A stretch of DNA of 64,000 nucleotides, taken from assembly GCA_036320915.1 (NCBI GenBank), contig JAXBDG010000022.1, positions 124,001 through 188,000 of the forward strand, in the 5' to 3' direction. The position numbers and the translations under genes are program-made. Below the pieces are notes generated by a model, which was not told the DNA's origin, ran no database searches, and was given only the letters and a program-made list of their open reading frames with translations. This document shows, one piece after another, positions 24,186 to 36,424 of this stretch (its first letter is position 1; the number at the start of each line of letters is the position of its first letter). The DNA is from Linnemannia elongata (Eukaryota; Mortierellomycota; Mortierellomycetes; Mortierellales; Mortierellaceae).

Positions 24186-26094
24186 ATGATGTCCGCACTC
24201 AAGTTCGCAAAGGCCCTCCCCGCCTCAACCTTTGCCCGCTCCGCCGCCCAGCGCGCCTACTCTGCCGCCGCCACTGGCGAGGTAACCCTTCTTATTCTTT
24301 CTTTTGGTTCTTGTTCTTCTGGCGAAGGAGTTACACGGGAAAGAAAGAAGAGGGGAAAAAAAACTTATGGTTGACTGCAGTACCGAAAGGAATGAGGAAA
24401 GCATGTGTTTGTAGTGGTTGGTGCCATGGGAAAAGAATGGGAAAAGCCTAAAAAACCAGCCTTCAGGAACGGAGTCCAAGAAGTGACCTGTCCCTACTTT
24501 CGTTGTGGGAAAATGATATCAGTATCCATGGACTCTTTAATGAAAGGGCACTCAACGAACAACAAACACTTTACCTCAAAAGCTAACCAATCCCCCAATG
24601 CTCACTCTATCTTGTAACATCTCACATGTTGCAAATAAATAGGCACTGAAGAAGACGGTCCTCCACGACTACCACGTCGAGAACGGCGGAAAGATGGTTC
24701 CATTTGCAGGATGGTCGATGCCCGTCCAGTACTCGAACCTCGGTGTTGGTGCCTCCCACAACTGGACCCGTAACAACGCCTCTGTCTTTGATGTCTCCCA
24801 CATGTTGGCCACCAGGTACTTTTTTTCTTTTTTTTTTTTTTTTTTTCTTGATGTTCGTCGATAAAGGGTTTGACTTGTAGATGATGGAGGGCATTAGGTG
24901 TTTTTTTGTAACGATTCCTCCGTATTCTCAACGGATCAATTGAAAGGGAGAAGGGGAAATGAAGGGTTCCATTGGGAAAGAAAAGTATCAACCTCCTAAC
25001 AAATCCTTTGCTCTCTCCTCACTCCCTATGCTCATCACAACCACCTCACAGAATCACCGGAAAGGACCGTGTCAAGTTCTACGAAACCATCACTGTCGCC
25101 GACATCGAGAACCTCCCCGTGGGCAGCTCAACCCTCTCGGTCTTCACCAACGAGAACGGCGGCATTATCGACGACACCATCATTTGCAAACACCAGGACT
25201 CGCTCTACGTCGTCTCAAACGCCGGTTGTGCCGACAAGGATCTGGCCCATATCCGTGCTCACCTCAAGGCTTTCCAGAACAAGGGTGGTGATGTTGATCT
25301 GAAGATCATTGATGACCACCAGCTCATTGCTATTCAGGGTCCCAAGGCTGCGGCTGTTATTGAGGAGCTTGTTGGAAAGAGCTTGCAGGATTTCCCTTTC
25401 ATGGATGGTCGCTTCATGACTATCAAGGGTATTGAGTGCCATGTCGCTCGTTCCGGATACACCGGCGAGGACGGTTTTGAGGTACTTTTTTTTAGCGTCT
25501 TGTGTTGGCATAGAAGTGAATCGACACGGATAACAGACTAGCAATACTGACACGTTCTCTTTTCAATGTTGCCCTCGATGATAGATCTCTGTCCCCAACT
25601 CGGATGCGGTCGAGTTCACCAAGATGTTGATCGCCGACCCCCGCGTGGAGCTCGCAGGATTGGGCGCCCGCGACAGCTTGCGCTTGGAGGCCGGTTTGTG
25701 CCTGTACGGCAACGACCTCGACGAGACCACAACCCCCGTCGAGGCCGGTCTCACCTGGACCATTGGCAAGCGCCGCCGCGCCGAGGGTGGATTCCTCGGT
25801 GCCGAGAAGATTCAGGAGCAGCTCAAGAACGGTGTCACCCGTCGTCGTATTGGTTTGGTCGTCCAGGGTGCCCCCGCTCGTGAGGGTGCTCCCATTTACG
25901 CCAATGGCGAGCTTGTTGGAAAGGTGACTTCTGGATGCCCCTCGCCTTCGACCAAGAAGAATGTTGCCATGGGCTACGTCAAGAATGGTGTCCACAAGTC
26001 GGGCACTGAGTTGGAGGTTGAGGTTCGTGGTCGTAAGCAGAAGGCTGTTGTTACCAAGATGCCCTTCGTCCCTGCCGGATACCACAAGGTCTAA
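24186..26094 (+). CDS. GCV1: Aminomethyltransferase, glycine cleavage system T protein, mitochondrial
   Basis: T protein transfers the methylene group of glycine from lipoylated H protein to tetrahydrofolate, releasing ammonia, in the mitochondrial matrix. Exons 24186-24281, 24643-24815, 25052-25481 and 25585-26094 give 402 residues. The first 32 residues form a clear presequence ([20 protein letters not shown]; basic, no acidic residue). Family blocks are [93 protein letters not shown] and [20 protein letters not shown]. Two adjacent ATGs exist; the first is taken. The exon-1 boundary falls right at the end of the presequence, a common arrangement. Codon use in the last two exons is strongly biased to C/G-ending codons, suggesting high expression. 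It converges on the KAR5-like gene, 280 bp between stops. Confidence 0.96.
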
Positions 26095-26374
26095 AGTGGG
26101 TCTTTTTTTACCCCGTTCTCGTGATTATTTTTAACGACGCCATTTCTATCATATCATTACTTTTCGTTTCAACATAAAAACATCATCCGTGTACATTCAA
26201 CATCCTATTTTTCATGTTTTCGCCATAGAAAAACCTCATTCAATAATATTATTTTCTTCAACAGAGACTCCCCCAAAAAACAAATGTCGTATGCTAAATA
26301 AGCGATCTGAAATTAATCGCGATATAAGGAAGAAAAAAAGGCGCGAAGACGCGATAGAGGAAGCCGAAACCTCC

Positions 26375-29300
26375 TTAGTAGATGTCGCCGCTGGTGGAGG
26401 AAGAGCTCACGCAGGTACCAAGGCTCAGGTCCCAAGACGCGGCAACCCTCTCCCACATGTCCACCTCCATGTCCATCGAAGGCTTGGTCAGAGGGATGTG
26501 GCCAATGCTTGTGGAATGATACTGGTACTGTCGCTTGGGTTTCCCGGTGGAAGGTGTTGGTGTCGATGGTGAGGTGGGGTTATTATACCGGGCGGTGGCT
26601 CGCTGCTCGAAGGTGTCGTCGTCATATTGCTGCCAGACATGCTCTTCCATCTCGAGGTCTTCCTCCTCTTCCTCTGAACTGTCCGTATCCAGGTAGCTCT
26701 CCGCATACTGATCGTCAACACCATATTCGTACTCCTTCTCTTGTTCCTGCTCCACAGCATTTTCTCTCTCAGCCTTCCTCAAGACTCTGCAACAATCCAA
26801 GAGATGGGCACAAAACCGCCACAACAGGAGCTGGTGACGAGAATGATAGTAATAACGCCATGATCGGATTATATACAAACCCCAGCGGAAACAGACAATC
26901 CCCATAAAGAGGTGGATGAAGGAAACTGTTGGAAGCTTCAACCATTCACATAGGATCGTTATCACCATCGACGCGGTCATCGGGATCACTACCGAAGTGT
27001 AGAGGTACAAAGTGGGTGTGTCTTGTTAATGATGCCGTTCGGACAGTACCTGAAAATACAAAAAGGCTGTGGGTAATACATTGACGCGTACGCGCTGTTC
27101 GGAGACCGTAGACCAGAGTCAAAACTGTTACGACCACAAAAAACAGCAGCACAAATCCTGACCCCATCCGCAACACCATCGGCCCTCCTCTTCCTCGTTC
27201 TCGAACACCCCATCCTTCGTTAAAGACAGACTGACCCTCAAGAACTCTCCTAACAACACCCCAAGTACCCAAAAGCGGCCTAACCCTTCCCAAAACATCC
27301 TCCTGGTCCCGCCATAACCCCTCCAAATCTCGGCTCAACCTCTCGACATTCTCCCTTGACTCTCTCGCCATCTGCCCAATCTCCTCCACAGTCTCCCTCA
27401 CTGCCTCTGCAACATCGGTCCGGAACCCGGTCAAGGTAGTCTCAGTATCGTCTTTGAAGGTGTCGAAGATTGCAGACCAGGTTGTCTGGGTTTGGGAGGA
27501 GAGGGTGTGAAGGGATTGGAGGGTTGAGTGGAGGAGTTGTTGGGTCGAGGTGTTAATTTTTTGGGTCCCAGTGATGTGGAGATCTAGGAGGTGTGTTGTT
27601 GATTCGTGGGAGAGGTGTATGAGGTTTTGGAGGTGGGCTTTGAGTGTGGTGGCTTGCTGGGTGATTAAGTCGATCGCCTCGTTTGAGTGTGCGATCTTGA
27701 CCTTCGAGTAAAAAGAAGAGAGAAGGAGGGATGCGGATTTTAGAAATGGTTGGGCATGGTTGGGGGTTTTTTGATACTTTTGCGGGTGGAGGTAATGGGA
27801 AGTTGTTGGCTGTTGCCGAACATACGATGGAGTCTTGGTTCAGGCGATCGATTTCTTGTGCACGAGATATTCCGCGTTCCAATGAATCATTCCAATGGTG
27901 CATTGACTGGGATACCGACGCCAGAGTCTATATCATATAGCATGCAATGACAAAGAAAAAAAACTGAACGATGAGAATCAGCGCGTTCATTTTTTTGCAG
28001 TAACTAGATCAACGTGAATGACAGTGAAACATAGGACTACCGAGTGGACAATGTCTTGGTATTCTGCAAGGATCCTGGCGTTGGACTCTTGGGTCGTCGA
28101 GAGAGCGTCGCTCTGCTGAAGCGCTCCCCGCTCGATGGACTGAGTCAATTTCGAGACCTCCTCTGTCACCGACCGCAACGCGTCTTTCAACGTTCCCGCC
28201 GAGTTCTTTTAAATAAACGAGTGAAGATATCACAGAAAAAAACATTGGTTACATAATAGATTGGCTGACTGAGGCGCGTTCAATTGAACAACATTATCCA
28301 GAGCAAGGAAGTATGTGCTTACCAGCATCGAGTTGACATCGGCGGTGATGGTTGAATGGAGGGCTGAGAGTTGTTTGAGTTGCTCAGTCTCGAGTCGATT
28401 GGTTTCTTTCAGAACCCTCTGTTGTTCTTTTAGGAGCCTGATTTGGTCTGAGTGTGTTCTGCTCAAGTTCCTCTGTAGTCTCCTAAGCTCATCTGCAATG
28501 ATTTGTCAAAACTGAACGATAAGATGTATTTGCATTGGTGGTGGTACGGGTGTCATATCCAGATGATAACAAGTGAAGTCATGTTTCTTACCATGCTCGA
28601 GTGAGTACCGGACGGCAAGGCACATCACCTTGACTTCTCGAAAGTAACCTGAATATGAAGTCCACAATTGGGGCACACGACCCAGCGACCTAAAAAATGG
28701 GGAGGACGACATGACAATGTCCGTGAGTTAGCTCGCATACAGATAAACAAAAAAAAAGGAGTGGTCCAAAATTAGAGTTGAGTATGCAGGGTCCCGAACT
28801 TACTGAACACAGCGCGATATGTCGTTGGCGGTTGGCTGTTTGTCAGGGTCACTTTCTGCAGAGGCGAGGGAGTGACACTCCTGCGGGATGGGCATATTTG
28901 CCGTTGCAATCTCGCATGTCGTCAACCGAATCGCATCTAATTTATGGGATATACACAAAGCAGAGAAAAAAAATGGGTTAGAACGAAAACAAGGGCATGG
29001 ACGTGTCACCAACTTTTTTTGCAAACCAGCCTCTAAAAGGCTACCTTACAGCGCGTTTTCTCGTCCTCGTCGATATCGATGCTCTTACAGCCCTGTTGGA
29101 GTGCCCGTGCTGCGTCCTTGAAGCAGTCCGGCTTGGAGTCGTACGCCTTCAGCGCATCTGCTCATAGAGAAGCACAGAAGTTGTCAGTCATATCCCTTAC
29201 TCCTTACTCCTTTGCTCTGTAATATGACAAGTGCCGGTAGGAGTACCTGTTGCGTGCTGGAGGGTGTACATCTCCTCGACAGAAACGACATCGTCCCTAG

Positions 29301-29567
29301 CAAACGAGTCTTGTTGTTGTAGGTGTTAGTCAGCTCTATTATTCCCATCCTTTTGCATGCTGATCGGAGGATTCCTTTATGCCTGTATAAGTTTTTCTGT
29401 TTAGTACCATGCGAGGTTTGATCGTTGTTGTCGCGAACATTAAACTTGACATGCTGCTGCTGCGGGCGTTGTTGTGACCAAAAGGCGTGTGAGAGTGTAG
29501 GTAAGGTTGCAAGTAAGAGTAGTGGTGCGAGCAAACACACGGTGCGGTGAAATGGTGGCGTCTGCAT
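26375..29567 (-). CDS. KAR5: KAR5 / Brambleberry-type nuclear fusion protein
   Basis: KAR5, Tht1, Brambleberry and plant GEX1 are nuclear-envelope or ER proteins needed for nuclear membrane fusion in karyogamy. Ten exons (29567-29408, 29309-29247, 29157-29050, 28936-28804, 28689-28592, 28492-28323, 28205-28041, 27927-27826, 27701-27092, 27021-26375) join in frame to 751 residues. A signal peptide (about 1-28, MQTPPFHRTVCLLAPLLLLA) leads to a cysteine-rich luminal domain (75-190) with DSKPDCFKDAARALQQGC, LTTCEIATA, PIPQECHSLA, CVQSLGRVPQLWTSYSGYFR and EVKVMCLAVRYSLEHD. Long coiled-coil segments follow (190-500), then hydrophobic segments near 516-536, 540-563 and 566-590, and an acidic, Glu-rich tail. 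This order matches the family. Acceptors of exons 2, 7, 9 and 10 end in AAG, weaker than TAG/CAG, so those edges are less certain. It is divergent from the BTB gene. Confidence 0.85.
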
Positions 29568-29791
29568 CCTGTGTTTATTTGTGTTTGTGTTCGTTTTTGA
29601 TGGCGGGTTAAGTATGGAAGAAGGAAAGAAAAAGAAACAAACTCGCGTGGGCAAAAAGGCTGTGGGGAAACGTCTTCCATTTTTTGTTATGTTATTCATC
29701 ACCTTCGCTCGCATCACTTCCTCTCTTTCCCTAGCTCCACTCCACTTCTCCCTTCATCAACCCGGAATAAACCTCACACAACCATACACTT

Positions 29792-29881
<90 letters not shown>

Positions 29882-29919
29882 ATAGCCAACTCACCCTGCA
29901 CACGCATATACAACCAACG
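29568..29919. promoter_or_regulatory. Divergent promoter of KAR5-like and BTB genes
   Basis: 352 bp separate the two start codons. The right third is a long CT microsatellite that would lie in the 5' leader of the BTB gene. No TATA box is evident. The two genes could share regulation. Confidence 0.45.
29796..29879. repeat. (CT)n microsatellite, about 84 bp, in BTB-gene leader
   Basis: CT dinucleotides with two CG interruptions, ending about 40 bp before the ATG at 29920. Likely length-variable. Confidence 0.95.
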
Positions 29920-31402
29920 ATGGCCTCAGATATCTGCTTCCTCCACTTTCGCATCCACGACTCTACTCTTTCATCCACCTCAACCGCCTCCGCAACCTCC
30001 CCCTCTGCTAACAACAACGAAAACAACGACACCAACGACTCTTCAGCTCAACAGAGCTCAACCGGCGCCAAAACAGGAGGTCTGCAAGAGTGGCTCTGTC
30101 AGCTTTCGATCCTTGACGATAAGACGACCGTCCGTGGACTGCTAGGCCCTCTTGTTGACCCTGAGCGCAAGAAAGCTGCTGTCTTGGCTTCCTGTCGCAC
30201 TCTCCAGGTCGCTACTGTACCCCGGACGACTCCTATAGGCGCTAATGATACGCAAGGACAAACCTATAGTACTCCAAGCAACAAGGTCAACAACAAAAAC
30301 CCACGGGTGCTGTATGCCAAGAGCTTCCAGTGTGAGGATTTCTTTCGCCAGGGAATCGAATGTACGTTTACCCGCGATGATTTCTTATGACTTGGGTGTG
30401 TGAAACCATCAGCACTGATCATTGCGATTGAACTCACTCATTCTTTTACTGATACTCATCCATACTTTTCTATTGTGTGTATCTCCTCTAGTCTACTTGG
30501 ACAGACATGATGTGCTGGTAGATCGCCACTACTACGAGTTCACACTCATTCTGTCATCGCTGCACATCAAGCTACTCGGCCCTCCTGACGGACCTCAGGA
30601 CACTCACACCCTCGCCCTCTCCGAATCAGACCCCCTCGCCCGCAACATCGATCCCCTCGTCGAAATGATGACCCAGTTCCACCAACACACACCCACCGCA
30701 GATGTTGAATGCCGCTTCATTGACCGCAACGGTCACGTCCGACTCTGTGTCCGCGCCCATCAAGCAATCCTCTCCACCTACCCAGCCTTTTCCGAAAAGA
30801 TGGCCCAGGCACAGTCAAACCCTTACTTGCGATCCAAGAACACGATCGTCGTCCTCCAGATGCCCGTCGAGTCCTGTGCTGCATTTCAGAGAATGCTCGA
30901 GTTTATCTATTCAGGAAAACTGCCAATCGAGGCTTTCAACCCGAGGGACAACGAGCAGTGGAAAAAGGCGTTCGATCTTGCCAAGGAGTACGGACTCGAC
31001 AGGAGCCCCAACTCTATGCCTTGGATGGACTGGCATCTTCAAGAACTGAAGCAAGTCCTGACAGAAGAGAATGTGTTGGAGATCTACTTTGCTTGGGGGT
31101 ATGCGCACGAGGATGTGATGAGATTATGCGTTGAGCATGTGGCTGAGCGACAGCATGTTCAGTACCAAGGAAAGGAGTTCAATTCGGCAGTTCTGGATAT
31201 GATCAAGGGTCGGTTCATAGGCAAGCCGGGATGTCGAGAGTTTCAGGATGCGTTTGTCACTAGAGGCTGGGGTGTCTACGCCAACCAGCAGCAACAGCTG
31301 ATGCATCAAAGAGATCATGCGATGAGCTCTCCTCCTATCCGTCCTCGACAGCGACCGATGATGTATCAGCATCAGCAACAGCAGGGTCGATTCCGATCCT
31401 AA
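29920..31402 (+). CDS. BTB/POZ domain protein
   Basis: Two exons, 29920-30361 and 30492-31402, encode 450 residues; intron 1 (GTACGT...CTAG) rebuilds GIEFYLDRHDVLVDRHYYEF in frame. Residues about 214-320 form a BTB/POZ fold: ADVECRFIDRNGHVRLCVRA, then HQAILSTYPAFSEKM, and MPVESCAAFQRMLEFIYSGK. A BACK-like helical part follows (WKKAFDLAKEYGLD, then a stretch ending ENVLEIYFAWGYAHEDV). The N-terminal 210 residues, with MASDICFLHFRIHD and EWLCQLSILDDKTTVRG, may hold a MATH-like domain, though this is not certain. The C-terminus is Gln/Arg-rich. BTB proteins often act as CUL3 ubiquitin-ligase adaptors; that role is inferred from fold only. The start follows ACCAACG in a normal context. Confidence 0.85.
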
Positions 31403-32960
31403 GGAGGCCATTTTGTTTGTGTGTCGAGGTGTACACAAGAAACAAACACCTTTTTCCACAGTTCCATTGACTTTTCCCCTCTTTTTACCACTGACACCTT
31501 CTCATCATATTCACGGAGACCTGACACCAAGATGCAACCGACACCTACACCAATCCCTCCCTCCCCTTCGCATACTTTCCAGATCTTTTTGTGCTTGTTA
31601 GCTATCATCATCTCGTTCGTTGGGTAGCCAATGATTAAAGGCGATTCAGTTTGACCCGCCTTCTTGGACTGACTTTGGTTTCATTGCTGTTCCTGGCTGT
31701 GTCAAACAAAGCAACGGAGGAAGGAATGTCCAAAAGAAGCGTTTGAAAAGGCTATATGGGGTAGCAGAGACACGGAAAGAAATCCTCCAAGAGGGGAAAC
31801 GAGAAGGGCAGACAAACAATGACCAGGGTATGGCATAGGAGGAAGGGGAGAGGGGAGGGGCGATTGAGTGTCGTCTGTGTCTGTTTGTTTACATGCCTGC
31901 GTTGCGAGAACAAAACAACTCCGGCATCCTAAATAGGAAGGGAGAGGGGACAAGAGAGGAGAGTGAGGATTGGTAGTTCTTTCGATCATTATTGGATCAG
32001 TTCAGCTGCACAGATGCATATGGTCACTGTGGCCCATATTTTGTTCAAGCTGGTCTAGTTGATCTTTCTTTCTCGGGATACTTTAGTTAGTCCTACGAAA
32101 GAAAGCAGTCGAACTCCAGATGTAACTCTCTTTTTACAGATAACTTTAATTTGAATGACTGATCAAGCATGGACCTACCCCAGTGATCAAACGCAACACA
32201 ACGGGTGCGAGATAAGATCCTTGCTCACTATTAATGTCCATGATAGTACATACCATTTTTTCGTTTTGCTTATTGTTTTTTTTTCTCGCTGTCCTTTCGT
32301 CCCTTCCTTTCACCTGTTTCCTGGTTTCCTTTCCACATTTTGCCCTGTATTCTACTGTTGTTTTTCATCATATGATGCTGGGACAGACGAACAGGAAGAA
32401 TTGAGTCGGAAGAGGTTTCTTTGTTCCTCGCTTCCTTCACTCCTTGTACTCTCTCACAAAAAAAAAAAAAAAAAAAAAAAAAAAAGGAGACCGAGAGTAA
32501 TAAGAAACATCGAGTGTGTCTCTTGGAAGACCATAGAAAGAACGAAGGGAAATTTTATTGGGAATGGACACCGTTCGAGCAGAGACAGAGCAACAGCCTA
32601 TTGTGCTCGGCGTAGGGAGAGTGTATGTTGAATGGGAGGAGGGGTAGTGTCTCACCCACGAAAAGTGGTAAAAGGGAACTCACTGACAGGAACAAAATAC
32701 TAAACAAAAAAGAAACATTTGGGACTGATATGTTTCAGTGATCAAGATCGGATCACAAACGATTTCTTTTCACACATATAAATGAGACTGGGATCAACTA
32801 TTCTCTTTTCCCATCTCTTTTCTTTTCAAAATCAACATTTTTAACCAAACAACTCTTCCATCTCCTCCCTTTCCTTCACCTCTATTCATCCCGTCCTTCT
32901 CTCAGTCACTCTCTCCCTCCCCTCACATACACATACACATTCACACATACACAAACAAAA
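31403..32960. promoter_or_regulatory. Intergenic, BTB gene to hexokinase
   Basis: No gene seen. Holds a 26-bp A run (32460-32485). A TATA-like TATAAATG at 32777-32784, about 180 bp before the hexokinase ATG, is the best promoter candidate, followed by a C/T-rich leader (32800-32940) with CACATA repeats. Confidence 0.4.
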
Positions 32961-34464
32961 ATGTCTGTATTCCAGGAAACACTCGACCAATTCATCCTCT
33001 CAAAGGACCAAGTCCAAAAGATCGTTGACGGCATGACCCAAGAATTCATCGAAGGCCTCTCAACCACCGACCCCAAGAACATCACCCAACAACCCTCATT
33101 CATCACCCGTCTCCCCACCGGTGAAGAGACCGGTCTCTACCTCGCCATCGACATGGGTGGCACCAATCTCCGTACCGCTGCTGTTCATCTTTTAGGTGAT
33201 GGCAAAGTCGGTGTTACAATGGAGAAGCATGAAATTACTCAAGAGTTAAAGACCGGCACGGGCGAGGCTATGTTTGACTGGATCGCTGACTGTACTGCTT
33301 CGTTGTTGAAGACTGTTGCAGTCGATATGGGGAATGCGGATCTCCACATGGGTGTCACCTTCTCCTTTGCCCTCCAGTAAGCTTTTGTTTTCTGTTTTTG
33401 TTTGTAACCATTGTTTGCCTATGTGCTTGTTTGTTCCTGCGAAAGAAAAGAACAAAAGAATTAACTCTGAGCTCCTTTACTCTTATTTTTCTACCGACTC
33501 AATTAGCCAGACGGCAGTAAACAGAGGAAAGGTCCTGGCGATGGGCAAGGGCTTCGATCTCTCAGATGTGATGGGAAAGGACCTGAAAGATCTCCTCGAG
33601 ACCGGATTCGCCCGCAAGAACCTACCCGTCACAGTCTCAGCTATTATCAACGACACCGTCGGCACCCTAGTCTCGCACGCCTACATCTCGCCCTCAACCA
33701 AGATTGGCGTCATCCTTGCCACTGGCACCAACGCTGCCTACATTGAGCGCGCGGCCGAGGTTTCCAAATATACAGGCCCGGCTTGCGACCAAATGATCCT
33801 CAACACTGAGTGGGACGCCATGGGTAAAGCTTCGTACTTGCCCCAGACAAAATACGACAAGGAGATTGACGCTGTTTCTTTGGTCCCTGGGTTCCAGGAG
33901 TTTGAAAAGATGGTTTCGGGGCTGTACATGGGTGAGATCTTCCGTCTGGCTCTTGTGGATCTGATTGAGCAAAAGGCCATCTTTGAGTCTTCTTTGAATG
34001 GAAATGTCCCCGAGTCCCTTCGCCCAACCAAGGCATTCAAGACCCTGTTCATGTCGACGATCGAGTCTGACAGTAGCGCCGACCACCAGGCAATCGACAA
34101 GGTCTTCAAGACCTCCTTCGGAATCAACGGTCTCACTTCTGAGGACCGTACCAAGGTCTTTACACTCGTCCACGCGATCGGTCAACGCTCTGCTGCCATG
34201 ACCGCTGCCGCCTGCGCCGCCCTCCTCTACAAGGCCAATGGTGGCTCTGTCCAGCTCGATGCCGTCAACGAGATTACGACTATTGGAATTGATGGATCTG
34301 TGTTTGAAAAGTACCCCCAGTTCTCTCAGAAGATGATGAAGGAACTGATCAAGATTTTGGGAGAGGATCGTGCTTCAAGGATTCGTCTTGAACTTGCTAG
34401 GGATGGTGGTAGTATTGGAGCTGCCCTTGTTGCTATGATCTCTCACAACGGTGGAGCCATCTAG
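32961..34464 (+). CDS. Hexokinase-family protein with altered sugar-binding loop
   Basis: Exons 32961-33376 and 33507-34464 give 457 residues, near the length of fungal hexokinases. Phosphate-1 motif LAIDMGGTNLRT (64-69 core), IINDTVGTLVSH with the catalytic-base Asp at 188, phosphate-2 region GVILATGTNAAYIE and NTEWDAMG are present, so the actin-like kinase fold is clear. Two sugar-contact loops depart from consensus. SFP is SFAL (135-138), and the WTKGF loop reads AMGKGF (150-155): Lys153 is kept but the Thr that contacts glucose is Gly. The C-terminal adenosine motif is DGGSIGAAL rather than DGSGKGAAL. It may be a glucokinase-like enzyme with altered specificity, or a regulatory hexokinase-like protein. 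The start ATG follows a CACATA-rich leader; a T run and AATAAA lie just past the stop. Confidence 0.88.
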
Positions 34465-34919
34465 GCCGTTTTTTTTTTTTTTTTTTAGCTTCAGTTCTTC
34501 CTTAATTCACACACTTGTACATTACCATATCACAAATAAACAGTATTGAACATATATCCTAGGTTTGTTAACGAGCAACTGATGTCAAGAAAGGAGGTTG
34601 GGGATGTGAATTAATAAAAAAAAAAAGTCGATGTGAAAGAAGGACGGATTATCCCTCCCCCTCTCCGGGTAAGATCCACAAAGAAAAGTACCTTTTTTGC
34701 CGCTCCTTCCGCCACATCAACCCCCCCCCCTTTTTTTTCATACACAGTTCAATTACTTTCACAAACAGAACAAAGGAAGCCTTTTGGGAGTAAACGGGAC
34801 TACAGACCAAAACTCTTTAGTGCACCATCCGCTAATCACAGTCCGGTCCGGAACTTTGGCTTTGGTGCGCAACAATTGTCGCTGCTCTTTATAGCAAAAA
34901 ACGGAAGAAAATAAAACTA

Positions 34920-35330
34920 GTTATGAACAAAGGGGGAGGGGATCCTTCCCATCCTCTTCATCATGACAACTTCCTCCTTTCCAACAAACTCTCTAACAGC
35001 CGCTCGTCAGCTGCGCGTGGATCCTTGGTCGCTCCAGGGCATGTTCGATCCTCATGTATGGTTAGCGAAGCGCCACACGGGCAGAAACTATTACGCGTGA
35101 TGTAACCATATCCTTGACCCCAGTCACCACAGGGACCTGTGTATTTGGATGTCATATCCTTGGCAGAGATGCCCTGACTCTGCTCCCACGCGATCGTCGC
35201 TGAGAATCGGGTTTTCCAGATCAGCTCTGAGGACTGCGTCTCCATGTGGCCAACAAACTTGTGGAAAACCGTCTTGGCGATGGACTGTGGGGTTCGGAAG
35301 GCCGGGGAGTTCCTTCCACCACATCAAAAA
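34920..35330 (-). mobile_element. Decayed 3' end of a LINE-like (non-LTR) retrotransposon
   Basis: An open stretch from about 35318 to the stop at 34961 carries spaced blocks LIWKTRFSATIAWEQSQGI, YTGPCGDWGQGYGYITRN and SFCPCGASLTIHEDRTCPG. These resemble, from memory, the conserved tail after reverse transcriptase in fungal LINE ORFs. The preceding piece WWKELPGLPNPTV is in another frame, so at least one frameshift is present and no reverse transcriptase remains. It abuts a homopolymer tract (about 35327-35347). Assignment is from pattern memory only. Confidence 0.45.
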
Positions 35331-35373
35331 CAAAAAAAAAAAAAAAAGGGGGTGGGCGAAGTTCAGGCACTGA

Positions 35374-36424
35374 GATTCATTTATTCGGTTGTCAAGGAGA
35401 GGGATTGGTTGGATATGTTGAAGATAAAGGACTGAAGGATATCCCTGCTGATAATGATGGGAGTGATGTCGGGGTCGAGAAGGGGAGTGGACGATGGAAT
35501 GGTGATGGATTTTACAGTCCTGGTGGGGATCGAGGTCGAAGGGGGGGGTGCCTGTCGATGAGGAAGGTGATCGTGTAAGGACGTTGTTTTGAAGCGTGTG
35601 CGAGCGTCTTTGGCGGGGTCGTATTTTGGATGATTGGGGTTGAGGAGAGGGAATTTTGTGTAACAGCGATCGGACGTGTGATGTTAGCTGCAGTGCCTAC
35701 AAGTGTGGCGAGGTTGACGAGAGGAAGTAAGGTGTTTGTCAGGGTTGTCGTCGGGTGAGGTGGATGGTTGACGAGGTGGAACGGAGACGGAAGAAGTTGG
35801 CGGGGGAACAGGGTGCATGAGAATGAAGCTGATGGCCTCATCGTAAAATGTGGAGATGGGGGCTTTAAGGATAAAAAAGGCGGAGTAAATGTCGTGCAGG
35901 TGTGTTTTGTCTTGGTCGTTAAGAAAGAAAAAGAACAAATGAAGAAGATCAAATGGAGGAATAGAAGGGTGTAACTTTGCCTCTTTTGAGAATGCCATGT
36001 AATAATCAATAAAAGGTTGAGTGTTTTTTTGGGCGTGGGGGTTAAATAGTTTTCGTCGTCGATCGCGGAGGGTGTCGATATCAAGGTAGAGGGGGCCTGA
36101 CAGAAGAGAAACAGCCTTGTCGAAAGATTCGTCGTCAAAAGGATCGTGGATGGCGATGGTCGTGGGTTTTAGCCCAGAAAGGGATTGTTCGAAACAGGCA
36201 AATAAATAGGAAGGGTGGATCTTACGATCGGCGAAAGTGGGTTTAAAGTTGTCGACAAAGTCAGTGAAGGGAATAATACCATCCTCGTCGTACGAAGGCC
36301 AAACATCCGCCTTGACCTCAAACGCAAGGGGAACCTCTTGTTTAGACAAAGAAATAGAGAAAACTCGAGAAGGGAGAGGAAATGTTTGTTGGATGTTGAT
36401 GGATTGGGAGGGAACCGAAGACAT
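35374..36424 (-). mobile_element. Decayed gag-protease region of an LTR-type retroelement
   Basis: A gag-like frame (36424 to about 35684) shows PFIDYYMAFSKEAKLHPS and a helical capsid-like region. It ends at a zinc-knuckle remnant (CRHC, later HTSDRC) broken by a TAA. A retropepsin-like remnant follows in a second frame (YTITFLID) and a third frame (IIISRDILQSF near the end), so there are at least one stop and two frameshifts. No reverse transcriptase or integrase was seen. The element lies about 770 bp upstream of a tRNA-Lys gene, as for elements that target Pol III genes. Confidence 0.6.

Noticed and set aside
29184..29717. 178-codon minus frame read through without splicing
   Set aside because: Its first part is the KAR5 signal peptide exon; splicing at 29408/29309 gives the conserved continuation.
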